Shown in pieces: positions 46,017-57,183 of a stretch of 64,000 bases of DNA. A program made the position numbers and the translations under genes. Within the stretch, counting starts at the first letter, position 1, and each line of letters begins with the position of its first letter. Source of the stretch: Triangularia verruculosa (Eukaryota; Ascomycota; Sordariomycetes; Sordariales; Podosporaceae); contig MU863943.1 in the NCBI GenBank assembly GCA_033296885.1, positions 124,001-188,000 on the forward strand, written 5' to 3'. The notes under the pieces are model-generated. The model was not told the origin of the DNA. It ran no database searches and saw only the letters and a program-made list of their open reading frames with translations.

Positions 46017-46739
46017 CGTGCTGGAAATCGAACCTTCTGGGATGGCTGCTTAATTTCGAAGTGGTGAGGTGGAAGATGAAGCGAGGGATAACTTCGATTC
46101 GAAGCCTATTTGCGACGTGGCGACGTAATGGGAGCGAAAGAAACGGTAAATATTTAAGGACTAAACGTAGGTAGAAAGAAGTCGCGGATTGGTAGTAGCT
46201 CAAGCTGACCCGAGTGGTACCAGCGATTCACTCACTCGTGTAGGTTGTTGATGTTAGGATGAAGGCCGGAGTTCCATTATTTTAGACATGAACTTGAGTT
46301 GCTATGACAGTTCAAAAAAAGAGTTACCTTACCTGCAATCACTCTCCCGACTCCACTGCGATCAAACAAGAGCCCGAGTCTGACTGGATCTCTTATTGCC
46401 TATCCTTTGATGGATGGAACAACTAACATGAGCTATACTGGGTTATTACAGGTCCTACACTTGATAGATGCGCACATCGAGTCTGCAATAAACGTGCGAG
46501 GGCGACTTAGTGCGCTTCTTGTGCTCTGCGAGAAGTGAGGCCTGACTGTCATGATCTCGGAGCCCAAGCCGGAACGTTGATGGACGGGGCGGGAGTGAGG
46601 CAGCGTGATGGTGCTAGGCGCCTTTATTCTGGCCGAAAGGTCCAAACTGTGAGGCTATCGGCATGAAGCGACGGTTTCTTTTCGTGCCCTTTTGCTTTTG
46701 TGAGAAAGGGAGAGTGGGAGAAGCTAGGGAAATCAATGC

Positions 46740-46860
46740 TTTTGGGGGCAGAAGGCAGGTAAGAACCACCCATTGACAACAGATCCAAACCAACCTGCTG
46801 GGAGCTAACTTGTAGGTATTGTGGATTCTGGGATGAACGTAAACCGATCAGAGGATGATA
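46740..46860. repeat. Recurrent flanking sequence, copy 1
   Basis: This stretch aligns by eye with 48130-48265 from CAGAAGGCA...GGTAAGAAC to the segment GGTATTG...GGATGAA, with differences mainly C/T and G/A. Its core (ATGAACGTAAACCGATCAGAG) also resembles 49490-49525 and 50610-50655. A weaker copy may lie at 46231-46278. All are in the same orientation, between minus-strand ORFs. Confidence 0.5.
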
Positions 46861-47367
46861 AGACTGCCGCACGGGGCTTGAGTTGAGCTATTCCGAATCC
46901 TCCATGAAAGCGAGAGTTTCTGTCTCGGAGGGCAATAACGGAATGAAATGCTAAATAATCGTGCTTCATTTTCTGTGATAGGTGCCGATGTCTTAAAACG
47001 ATAGAAAAGCATGCACGACCACGGTTCTCTTCATGACACATACCGAGAGAGAAAAGAATCATATATGAAAGTTGTATTAAGCTGTCAACCGCTTGGTCGT
47101 CTTTGATCTACCCTGCCCACCAGATTCCCCTCTTTCGTCGTTTCTTATCTCCACCCACCTCCTCAGAGTCCAGAACCATGTTGAACGGCAACAAGAACTC
47201 GGCGTTGTAATTTAAGAGTATCAGATCTGATATATAATTAGTCCAATTTCCACAAACTTCACATTCTCTTCTAAATACCTGTGCTGGGCTTTCGAGTAGT
47301 CTACCTTAGGCCGAAAAGAGAGAAAGAGAAATGGAGGACGGTCTCTTGACGATCTCGAGCGAGACGC

Positions 47368-48129
47368 TTAGCAATGAGACGGCTGGCCGATCTCCCTCGG
47401 TTTGGATGCGGAACCTTCGCCAGCCGAACCTGAAGCAGGCGTAGAGCTTCCAGTCCCGGGTTGCGTACGAAGTAGTTTGCCGCGCTGAGCGCGCGTGAAA
47501 GGGCTGCGTCGGGCCTCAGCGCCAGTCTTCATGGACACGATGGAGCGAGCCATGTGACTGTGACGGCGTTGAAAATGCTGCGACAGGGGAGTCGTGGGAC
47601 CGGCGGTGTCAGCTTTCTTGCTGCTGCTGTTGGCCGAAGAAATATCCTCGGCGGGAGTGACAGTGTTTGAATTTCTTCTTCGGAGGCATGGTGCTTGTAT
47701 CCTCTTGAATGTGGCGTGGAAGGCACTGAGGGGGGTAGTGTTGGCGGGTTCAAGGTGCTGTCGCTCTTCGCTAGCTATAGCTGGTGAGCAGACGGCTTCA
47801 GAAGCGTTGGTGCCGGGGATCTCGGTGAAGTTAGACGGGGAAGGTGACAGCGAGCCCGCGCGCTTCCGAGAGCCAGCGAAGAGAGAATGACAAGCGGGCT
47901 TCTTGATCTTCTTGGCTGGAAAACGCGGTGTAAATTCGAAGGGGGGCAGCAACGCCGGCGCGAGAGTTTTGGTAGGGCTCATGTTACTAACGCCACGACT
48001 TAAAATGGTTGTGTGATTACGAAGATGGCGAGGTCGAAGGATAGCGCAAGATGGAATATATTTGAGCCGAGAGCTTGTTTGTAGTCTGGTGGAATTTGAT
48101 AAAAGGAGAGACGTGGCGGCAGAGAGCAC
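47368..48129 (-). CDS. Hypothetical Ser/Thr/Ala-rich basic protein
   Basis: The open frame codes 253 aa. The first 48 codons (MLSAATSLLL...SRGVSN) may be leader; an alternative start at 47982 (MSPTKTLAPALLPPF) looks more natural. The product is rich in Ser, Thr and Arg with basic clusters (AKKIKKP, GSRKRAG, KRIQAPCLRRR). A late segment HSHMARSIVSMKTG is the only well-ordered part. No family was recognised. The LLPPF motif is shared with the gene at 45474-46016. Confidence 0.4.
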   Translation of the reverse strand: MLSAATSLLLSNSTRLQTSSRLKYIPSCAILRPRHLRNHTTILSRGVSNMSPTKTLAPALLPPFEFTPRFPAKKIKKPACHSLFAGSRKRAGSLSPSPSNFTEIPGTNASEAVCSPAIASEERQHLEPANTTPLSAFHATFKRIQAPCLRRRNSNTVTPAEDISSANSSSKKADTAGPTTPLSQHFQRRHSHMARSIVSMKTGAEARRSPFTRAQRGKLLRTQPGTGSSTPASGSAGEGSASKPREIGQPSHC

Positions 48130-48265
48130 AGTTAGGTTCTGATTTCAGAAGGCAAGAGCCAGGGAAGGTAAGAACAAGCCGCCCTCTGGCAATAGATTGC
48201 AGCCAATCTGTTAGGGGATTCACTTCGGTATTGCGAATCCATGGATGAATGCTAACTGAAAAGAA
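48130..48265. repeat. Recurrent flanking sequence, copy 2
   Basis: It aligns with copy 1 (46740-46860) over its length, including GGTATTG, a GGATGAA block and AACTGA. It begins at the end of the gene at 47368-48129 on the upstream side. Confidence 0.5.
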
Positions 48266-48964
48266 GGCAACGTTGACAGCCATCGGATTCAAGTTCAGTT
48301 CCTTCAAATACTCGTTGACAGACTGAGACCTGCTCCATGGCACTGACATATGGAGAGGAGAAATCCAAGTTAAAGAAACTTATATAATGAAGGCTTTATG
48401 CGAGGATATTAACAGCGAATCCATCGTCCCGGGTGGGAAATGTCAAGAAACAAACACATCAAGAAATCATGCGCAAGGGTCTGCTAGGCCACCTAGAGAC
48501 ACGAAGATGATGACGAACACCTTGTAACAGCAGATTCACTCACTGATTGAAACATGACAGAGGGACAAATGTTTGCTGAAATAGAGTGTTATAGCTAGAG
48601 TCTAGGGCATGCTATCAGGGCACCTATTGGGCTATGATCATGGACCCCATGTATGAGCCAATTCCAGCTCAGTTTCCCTCTTGGACGCTAGAGCCAGCGA
48701 CCAGTTTTCCCATCACCAATCGCCGCCGATGGACCTCACGGCGCCGAGGGCGTAAGCATGGTGTCCGCCCGACCTGTGAGTTTCGCGTCGCGCTAGAAAC
48801 AACGGAATGGCCTATGGGATGCAAGATGACTGGCGGGTTGCGTTTAGGAGTGACATTCCTGGCAGTGCTGCGGGTGAGGCTGCTGCTGTTGATGAAAGAG
48901 GTTGAGGGGGGTTCTTGGGCCGTAGTGTGCTTCCGAGTGGTGATCACCGTCTTTGAATGAGAAG

Positions 48965-49354
48965 TCAAAAGGGTGATATGTATGTTTGATGTTCTGGAAG
49001 AGTGGTAGGTAGGGATTGCTGCTGCGGTTGAACAGTTGATGGAGATGTCGGTTCAGAGCCTTGAGGACTTTCAACGGCCTGAGTGCTGTTCGAGTCGGAT
49101 AGTTGACTTGATGTTGACCATGTGTGCTCCTTCGAGTCGCGATGGGTGGACTGACGAGAAGAGCGCCTGACTTTGGCTTTCTTCCCACGATTTTCGGAGC
49201 GGTGCAGCACTGGAGATGGCAGCAAAGCGGACGGGGGGTGCTTAGAGGAGGAGTCCATCTTAGCTGGAATGGACTCGCCAGGTGTTGCCAAGAGTAGACT
49301 AGAAGTCGTAAGGGTAACGATTAGAAAGGAACCGACAGCAATGTCCCCCAGCAC
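48965..49354 (-). CDS. Hypothetical small polar protein
   Basis: The open frame codes 129 aa. An N-terminal hydrophobic run (GSFLIVTLTTSSLLLATPG) could be a signal peptide if the first Met is used; a later Met (MDSSSKHPPSALL) is the alternative. The rest is Ser/Gln/Pro-rich with one basic cluster (RGKKAKVRRSS). Nothing recognisable. Confidence 0.25.
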   Translation of the reverse strand: MLGDIAVGSFLIVTLTTSSLLLATPGESIPAKMDSSSKHPPSALLPSPVLHRSENRGKKAKVRRSSRQSTHRDSKEHTWSTSSQLSDSNSTQAVESPQGSEPTSPSTVQPQQQSLPTTLPEHQTYISPF

Positions 49355-49454
49355 CTAGCTTGCCTGAGCGGTGCCGAGTAGGAAGGGGGGAAAGATTTTC
49401 GATAGAAGGGATGTAGGAGAACAAAAGCCTATGCTGACGCCGAGGCCAAAGCTC

Positions 49455-49530
49455 GGGCTAGTTCGAATTCACTTGAGAATTCAATGTTGGCTTCCAATGA
49501 ACGCCAAACTGATCAGATGGTTGGCAGTTC
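49455..49530. repeat. Recurrent flanking sequence, copy 3
   Basis: AATTCACTTGAGAATTC...CCAATGAACGCCAAACTGATCAGATGG resembles copies 1 and 2, best over TGAACG.CAAACTGATCAGA. It lies upstream of the ORF at 48965-49354. Confidence 0.45.
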
Positions 49531-50588
49531 AGTGTCTCTCTACCTATTAAAGCACAGCTTCCACCTGCCAATCTCACAAACTGCGAGGTGAGTTGATACA
49601 TATACTGACCCTAACTCTAAGTCAGTGCTAGTCTACCTACTATTGTTCATATTTGAGATCCGAGACCACCGGTTCCTGACGGAGTCACCAGATCACTACC
49701 TTGCTGACTGTTAGATTATCTCTTTTTCTTTCAATATTATAAAGCAAAATAGTAACAATCTCTTATCCGAACCACGACTGGAAGCTCAACCAGTATGATC
49801 AGAGACGATCTGCAGTGCCCCTGGTACCTTGGTGATAAATGGTCGAGAAAGTTGCGCCATATTATTGTGAAACCTGAGCGTAAGCGCTATTAGAAGTTCA
49901 ATCGCCCTGTGAACTTCAGATATGGAAGTGGATCATCTCACCGTCTGAATCTTTCCTGTCCCACTCAAGCTTATCGTCCCTATTCTGTCGATGGCCAATA
50001 TTCCCGTCAACCAATCTTCCTTCTACCGTATACGACAGGGTTGGACGAAAACCAGCGATCAGGGATGTAGATCTCAGCCAGAATCTCTATTCAGGAACGC
50101 GACGGAGCTTAACACTGATTCGAACTTAAGTCTCATCAGGAACCTCCCCGGATAACAAATATATGAATAGCCGTTTCTGGTGTTGAGCTCCTCTCACCCG
50201 CTACACCGCAGCCTTCCCAGCTCAATGCCGTTGCCCAAATTCGAGCCTCCCTATATCGACAAGATGAATCTCAGTTCCCTGCTTATATTTATACTGTTAG
50301 AACATCTGATATCAACCAGAATAAGGTTGGATATTTCTTACCTCACTTCTAAGATAAGCCTTTGATTAATCAAATGCGAAGAGCTGTGAGTGGCAAGAGC
50401 TCACCCACTATTTCGGTTCTCATCACCAGTCCGAAACTTCTATTCCGTAGGAAAGTTGATGGTGCGTTCAAATGATTCTGTGGAAATGCTTTGCAAGCTT
50501 TGAAGTAGTCTTCAACGTAGTCGTCTTCAACTGGAAGTTTATCGGCAGTACCTTAGGCATTCTTGGCTGACGAAGCATTGACTCGGAG
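49531..50588. other. Intergenic, no supported gene
   Basis: Rather AT-rich sequence with short frames only. Nothing recognisable. Confidence 0.5.
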
Positions 50589-50655
50589 TTTTTGGAAGGA
50601 GGGTAAGTAAGGTAGGTATTTTCGCTCTGATGAACCCAAGACAGGCTGAGTCGCT
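50589..50655. repeat. Recurrent flanking sequence, copy 4
   Basis: The stretch GGAAGGAGGGTAAG...TAGGTATT...TGATGAAC...GCTGAG matches the order of elements in copy 1 (GGTAAG, TAGGTATTG, GATGAAC, CAGAG). Shorter and more diverged than the others. Confidence 0.35.
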
Positions 50656-50744
50656 GAGGTGATTGATCTACTACAAAATGATTAGCGATCCGAGCAACAT
50701 ATGACAACAAGAGTAATGACATACCTGGTGACAGCTCCGGGCCT

Positions 50745-51362
50745 CTACTTATCTCGGTCATACTCGTCGTCCCGCTTCCACCGGGGCCGGATCTTGCCAG
50801 TCTCCCAGTCCTTCTTCCAAACGATCGGACGACTGGGAAACCACCGGGTGCGCGTGTACCAGCCTGGCGGCATGATACTGGTTCCGTTGGGCTTGTTCCG
50901 AGCTTGGTGCCTCATGACAGTGACTGCCAGGGCCCTAAGTCTCGTCTCGCACCCATCGTCACCACACTCGCACCCAGTGCGGTGTTCGGCATCCTCGGCT
51001 TTCTCCCCCGTGGCGGATCTCGACCCTCTCACTAGGTTACGCTGCGAAGCAGATGTCGTCCAACATTTCAACGAGCAGATTTTACATCCAATCAATACTG
51101 CTCTAGCTATTAGCAGGCTGTGGGCGGGCCTAGAAAGCCTGGTGCGCTCGCGCGCGGGAGAGGTGAGCGAGCCCGTTTGTTGTCGTTGGTGGAAGCCATT
51201 TTGGTTTTGGCTTCGCTGGTTGCTGGTATGGTGTGAAATCGCGATATTCGGAGGGAACGCACGCGAGCTGCTTGGTGTTGCAGAGATCACCCCTCGAGAC
51301 CCATTAATTGGGAAGAATAAAACAGCATGGGGTGATTTCCGCATCAGTCCTGGAAGGAGCAA
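50745..51362 (-). CDS. Hypothetical protein with conserved C-terminal motif (51 kb member)
   Basis: The open frame codes 205 aa. The C-terminal ~90 residues contain a compact motif: TGCECGDDGCETRLRALAVT, then VMRHQARNKPNGTSIMPPGW, a Tyr-x-Arg-Thr-Arg, and RPIVWKKDWETGKIRPRWKR. The same motif is found in the broken copy at 61046-61657, so it belongs to a family with at least two members here. Both Cys-x-Cys-Gly patterns could bind metal, but this is unproven. The N-terminal half is less convincing and may contain an unrecognised intron or wrong start. I do not recognise the family. Confidence 0.45.
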   Translation of the reverse strand: MLLPGLMRKSPHAVLFFPINGSRGVISATPSSSRAFPPNIAISHHTSNQRSQNQNGFHQRQQTGSLTSPARERTRLSRPAHSLLIARAVLIGCKICSLKCWTTSASQRNLVRGSRSATGEKAEDAEHRTGCECGDDGCETRLRALAVTVMRHQARNKPNGTSIMPPGWYTRTRWFPSRPIVWKKDWETGKIRPRWKRDDEYDRDK

Positions 51363-51788
51363 CCCATCCGTCCACTATCTCACTGGTAAGGTACTGCACT
51401 GGCATTCGTGCTCCCCGGTGCCAGAACATCAACCGCAAGAGAGCTACCCCCATGGTCAACAGTTTCAGCACTCCTCACAACTCCAAGGGCAGCAACAATG
51501 CTTCGCTTCTCAGAAGCATCGCCTATCATAAGTATCATAGTAAATGCATATATAGGTAAGTATGGCAGAAAAAAAAACCCTAGACCAGCAAAGCCCTTTG
51601 CTTTTCAAGCCATCAGTGCCATAGACATAACTGTGACGCGGGAGGTTGTTTTCACATCCTCTGACACGGTACCACGTCCCCCATGATTGCTATAACTCTA
51701 TGGAGTTTCCCTGACACACGCAGTGACGGTTGGCTTGTTGTGATTCATAAACTGAGACTGCGTCAGGTGTGTGACTGGACACCGGGAA

Positions 51789-52235
51789 TCATTGCTTGAT
51801 TCGATGCCTCGTAACGCGAGCCACGACGGCATTGAAGCCCACCTCGAGCTCACTGATTCTCTCCTCCCCTTCCTCGTCGTCGTCTTCTATCTCATCTTGA
51901 TCTTCCTCCGAAAGCCCCGCTGCTCTCGAGACCTTGGCGGCCGGGCAAGTCATGACGAAGTCGTGGCGCGCCTTGGCTTCGATTTTGGATCCGTTGTTAG
52001 CCATAGTATCGGTGTTCGAAACGGCTGCAGACAAACAGGATGGACCCTGGCATTGAGGACGGGGTATGAACCCCAGTTGGGGGCTGGCAAAATCCAGAGC
52101 TGCCGTGAGCACACGCTTGTCCGGTTCTGGAAGACGTTTGATAGGAGGGACGTGTGTGTCTGTGTCTTGTGTTTTCTGAACGGAACGGAATGGATGCATA
52201 TATAACGCTATCCAGTTGCCCGAGTTAAACGGCAT
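51789..52235 (-). CDS. Hypothetical acidic protein
   Basis: The open frame codes 148 aa. It has a long Glu/Asp run (EEDQDEIEDDDEEGEE) followed by ISELEVGFNAVVARVTRHRIKQ. The last segment slightly resembles the RLLAITVMRHR motif of the 51 and 61 kb ORFs, but the downstream part of the motif is missing. An overlapping plus-strand frame covers the same DNA, so coding status is uncertain. Confidence 0.25.
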   Translation of the reverse strand: MPFNSGNWIALYMHPFRSVQKTQDTDTHVPPIKRLPEPDKRVLTAALDFASPQLGFIPRPQCQGPSCLSAAVSNTDTMANNGSKIEAKARHDFVMTCPAAKVSRAAGLSEEDQDEIEDDDEEGEERISELEVGFNAVVARVTRHRIKQ

Positions 52236-52439
52236 CGTGGTACCTTACCTTTGTCTGCCGGAGCCAGGTTTCCGTTCGAGCACGGCGCTTGGGTTCTTCG
52301 TCTGATTGCTTACCTCAACTTGGGTGTGGGCTCTGTCTCCCCTGGCATCTTACAAAGTCTTCTCCTGGGCATAGCGAGGTCGCCGATGCGTAAAAATCGT
52401 CGGATTTCTTCGCAACCGGTGTCGTTTCGTAGCGCTCAA

Positions 52440-53060
52440 TTTAGTGAATACTATAGTGTTACGCGCTTGTAAATAATAATAGGAATAGTAGCTGTAGATT
52501 ATAGTAACGGTTCGTAAGAATAGCGGATAAGTAAATTGTAAGTTATCGGGGAATAAATTTTCTTTAAGTAGGTAATAGGATCGGGAAATTAATAGCTACA
52601 CTTAGGGAGTTTCTTAGGGAAGGAGCTCTCTACAATCGCTCTCCTTCCTCGGTACGAGTTGACTGTTTCCATACCACCTCGATATTGGTTTTTAGTATCG
52701 TGTAGATAGCTGTAAGGTAAGGTATGGTGGGAATCTACTGCTTAGATCCTAATTGCGTTTATTCCTTTAGGTAGGTAGGTAAATATCACAATGTGTTGGT
52801 ATTTCTTGAATAAAATGCTCGATGTAAGAAGTCAGCCCGCATTAGCCTAGGGATTTTAATCGTAAAATCAAGAGATAGAAAGGGTGCTTCTGAGGAGAAG
52901 AACGAGTTTGACGAAGTGTACGAGCTCAGTTGGAAATTGATACAGATACATTACAATTAATCACTGCTGTGATTAATCTTAGCACCTTACATTTCGGGGT
53001 TAAAAATGTAGTTCGACGCCCTAATAAACACCTTATATCCTTAAACTCCCAGTGTCGAAT
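52440..53060. other. TA-rich degenerate tract, possible repeat relic
   Basis: This is strikingly TA-rich compared with its neighbours, with many TAG/TAA triplets, and no long frame. It resembles DNA after repeat-induced point mutation. No transposon ends were identified. Confidence 0.4.
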
Positions 53061-53361
53061 CCTGATGTTTTCCTTTCCCCCGCCTGGCCATGAAAGTCAC
53101 CTCAGCAGTATCAGTTTAATCATGGCCTGATGTCCTCGATGGACGGCTCTCGAGCCTAGGTACCCAAGTGACAAGCTTTCGGCCTTGAAGGGCATTTTTG
53201 GCAACTGGGACCGGAACACTGATTTACGAGCCACCGTCCATTTGCTATGTTGCGACTAGCGCTATGAGCCGCCACATCACCGCAGTCAAAATCACCCCTG
53301 AGCCTGGCACGGTCTGGCTGCCACTTCAAAGTGGAAAGTGAACCCACCTAGCGAACCGAAC

Positions 53362-56300
53362 TTAAGACGCTCGACTAAGGTAGGCTAGGAAGGACTCGGA
53401 CCAAATGCAGGGCTTCTCATATGATACCTGTGACTTAGATATTGATGCTTGATCAACCTTCGATGAGAATGGTACTCCAGCCTCTGTGAGCAAATCGTGG
53501 ATTTCATCCTGGATCCCGTAATCCCCGGGCCAGGGTTCGCGAGACTGCCGGGAAAGGCTCAGAAGTGAACGGCCATCACCATCAAGGACGTTCAAGTCGA
53601 TCTCCTCTCTCCCGTCGCCGGGCTCGCATTTTGTTTCCATCTTCAGATCAACCAGTTTTTTAACGAAATCCTTGTTTCCGCGCGCGACTGCGAGGTGGGC
53701 CGGCGCAATGCCGTTGTTGTCTTTCGTATTGATGCCCTTGACTTTCCAGTCCCGGTAGAGAAGTTCGAGTATTTCCTTCTTCCCAGACCATGCCGCGAAG
53801 TGAAAATAGTTTCGTTCTTGGACGGAACTCCCGAGTTCCCTCTCCCTGGAACTCATCAACTCCCACAAAACCCGCGTTGCCTCCACATGTCCGCCAAGCA
53901 TCGCCTTGTGCAATGGCATGAAACCTACTCGGTCCTTGAAAGCGAGATCTGAGTCTTTGCTTGCGAGTATCCTAATATTTTCTTCGAGCCCTGCCGTTGC
54001 TGCGCAGTGGAGTGGCGTTGATCCATCGTATCCTTCGATGAGATGGCCCCTGTAATCAAGAAACTCAGTTAAGAGGTCGATGGCATGAGGATTTCTGGAG
54101 GCATAATGTAGCGGGGTCCATCCCTTCACATCGCGTGCATTCACGGCTCTCTGGGAGCCCTCCTGAACATGGCTGGGCCCTCTGTGTATAATATCGAAAG
54201 CAGCCTGGCGCCATCGATGGCTGGTGTCTGAAGAGATTGAAGTCGCCATGTAATGCAATGGAGTCCATCCAAGGATATCGGCCTTCTTTAATAGAGACAT
54301 TTCTTCCTTGCTTAATCGTTTGTAGGAGCGGGATCCGACTGCTTCGTGCAGTCTATAATATTGGCAGGCCTCTCTTTCCTCCGTAGTCATCTCCTCAGCA
54401 GACGCTTCGGGATGAGCTCGGCCCTGTTGGTGGTATAGTTTACGCACCGTTGTGTAAGCTCCCTCTAAAGGGCCCGGACAATTTATTAGACGCCGACAGG
54501 GTCGAAGTTCTTCCCATGAATGGGACGGAGGCCAAGGGACTCGAAATGGTCTACCCTTCCTTGTGTACCTGAAAAGGCCGCGGTACCTAATGTCGTAACG
54601 GTGGTAACGGTCACCTCTAGGGACATACTCTTCCGGGATGAAATTCACGTATTCCGAAAACAACCCCGCGGCCTGTACGGTGATCCTAGTTGTCGGGGGG
54701 AATAGCTTAGCGATCTCCAATAGCCACAAAAGCATGCCCGCGGCGTCGTCATAACGGCCATTTTGATGGGCTTGCATGGCTTCTCCCCAAACTTCCAAGG
54801 CCAGACTGTCGCACTGAGAAAGCTTTCTCGTGATGCTGAGCGGGGGAATGAGAACGAGGTGGGCCTGCTCTAGATTGAAAAGTCCCACGCCTTGCAGGTC
54901 CCGGATGAGCTTGGACACGACAGGCGTTGTAAATAGAACATTTTTTTCGTGGCCAATTCTCAGCGGGAAGGATGTGTCTGCATTTAAGGCCTGACACCCT
55001 GACAGTCTGCGCATCCTGGTGTCTTTCGTCAACGCCCACATGAAAATGGAAAATAGATCGTGCGCATAGAGGAGTTTTAATGGCAAGCGCGACTCCATGG
55101 CCAACAGCACCGGCTCGGTTTCCACAGGGGATTCAACACGCTCGTAGCGATCACCGTCTGAACAACCGAACCCGCATCCCACGACTCGATGGGCTGGGAC
55201 ACGACCTTCAAATGCGAAATGGTTGCCGACGTTGGGCGCGGTTTGAATACTGTCCGGTTCTGGTCCCGTGCGACGAACTCGAATATAACTGGAGCGAGTT
55301 AGGCCGCCCGGGACCCAACAGTCCAGACCATGGCGTAACTCGGCCGAATCCTTGCCGAGGAGGATCAAGGACGGCTCGGAGCTAGAGTCTACGTTATGTA
55401 TTCGACTATCCATTGCCCTGTTTCTTCTGTTTACGGAAGCTCCAGGCCCGAGTTCCCGATCCTTCACGGAATGCAGCCACAGTGATAGTGCCGCATCAAG
55501 GCTGTTAGCTAGATTCACGACCCACTTGCCATCTCTTACGATGGCTTCAAGCTCGATTGTATCGTCGTTGTCAGTCTTTAACCGCCAGGTAAATCTCTCG
55601 CCCTTGACTGCTGGCAGTAGGGAATCGAGGGTGATTAGGATTGCCTCTTCAAGCATAGCTGCCTCTACAAATGCAACACCATTCCACCCGGCGAGGTCTG
55701 CGAGACAAGTCCGTACTTTAAGAATCTGCTGGGCTTTCCAGACGGAAGTGGTATTTTTACCCCCAGCTACCGCTTGTGGATCGACATCCTGATCACGAGG
55801 ATTCGCTGTCGCGAAGCGTCCAATCCAAACCTGATGTTCCAAGAACCGGCTCGGTGGTGATGAAGCTGACACGCTTCGTCTCGCGAACTCCAGTGCGAGC
55901 CAGTCAAGTTCGAACCCTGGATCCAAAGGGGTTCCCAGTGACTCGGTCGAGTTCGGCGGCTCCCGCCGGACCCAAGCTCTGATGGCGGTCATTATCATGG
56001 TTGCCCCCAGTTGAGCAATAGTGGCAGACCAATGCATACCACGCAGACCTATGAACTGAACAACGAAACCGCTGAGGCCAAGGCTCGTACCGAGGACTGT
56101 TTTGGCATTGCGGAGGCCAGCTGATCCATCTTCCCGGTCGAGCCGGGATGACCATAGTTCCTGCTGGTTAGCGGGTTGAAGCGCGTAGGAACCGAAAGTT
56201 TGGTCGTTGACAGTCGCTGCTTTCTGGATCCACACTACCACCGCTGTGCACCCGCGACTGCCTAAGAGGTAGCGCTGCTCCACGGTTCTCGATTCGACGA

Positions 56301-57183
56301 CGTGGGAGCACAAGAACAGGCCGGCAACCAGAACAACAGTCCCAATCGCGGTGCAGGGAAATGCATAAGAGCCAATCGGAGCATCATCCTTCAAGAACAG
56401 TTCGGAAGAGTGATACGCTGCAAGTCCGGCAAACATGAGCACCCCCAACTGCAGCACCGTTCCCAACACGGCCATCGATAAGAGCTCGCTGTCCCGGCGC
56501 GAGCAATAGACATTCAGACTGATATTCGGGGCATCATCCGATGTGTCTGATATGATCATAGATGGCCCTTGACCTCCGCCCTGTATATTGATCGTCTTTG
56601 TTTTGGATTTAAAGGGGTTCCACCCATGACCGGGCTCCTCCCCTTCGCCGTTCGTTAGAGAGGCAAGATCTTTGGCGAGCACGTCTGTCTCCGCGTCGGA
56701 TGAGGAAGGGAGTAGGATGAACTCTCGAACTGGACCCTTCCCCATGACCCTAACCAGACTCTCCCCATTCCACAGCTCACAGACTTCATTGGACGTTGAT
56801 GACATGAGTTCCATCTCCACATTACCTAGCGTTTCTCTTGATCGTCCGATAAGGGCTTTGAGCCATGGTTGGCCGCCGACCCTTATCGCTGCCACAATAA
56901 TGGTGATGATGCCGAGGGGGCCCATCGCTAAGAGGATGTTATCAACCCAGGTCATTGATCCACGCATAAACTGCATCGTGACGCGTTCTCCAAAAAGAGT
57001 TAGAATTCTATTTCGCCCAACTTGCGGTAAGTGCCAGAACGGAAATCAACAAGGTCTTTGAGGGCAGACTCACGGGCCTAGATCTGTGATCAAATTGTTG
57101 GCGAAGTCGTCTCCATCGTCTCCTGCGACAACCCCTGCGAAGTGCCCTAGGATGAAGAAAGCGATGCCCTTAAAACGGGTCAT
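53362..57183 (-). CDS. Secretory/TM protein with C-terminal ankyrin repeats
   Basis: Two exons (57183-57074 and 57007-53362) encode about 1251 aa. The first exon codes a signal-like segment (MTRFKGIAFFILGHFAGVVA) and DDFANNLITDLG. The 66-nt intron has donor GTGAGT and acceptor ATAG, and the join gives ITDLG-P-ILTLFGERVTMQF, which matches the conserved N-terminus of this fungal family. TM-like stretches lie at ILLAMGPLGIITIIVAAI and four further sites up to ~400. The centre is a large soluble region with ELMSSTSNEVCELWNGES. The C-terminal ~300 residues hold five to six ankyrin repeats (GWTPLHYMATS, GWTPLHYASRN, GSTPLHCAATAGL, GFMPLHKAMLGGH, GIAPAHLAVARGN). The function of the family is unknown. 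The start is the Met with a good context (CCACCATGA). Confidence 0.85.

Noticed and set aside
51771..52205. A 144-codon plus-strand gene with a TM-like segment
   Set aside because: It overlaps the minus-strand acidic frame; its hydrophobic stretch is the reverse complement of Asp/Glu codons.
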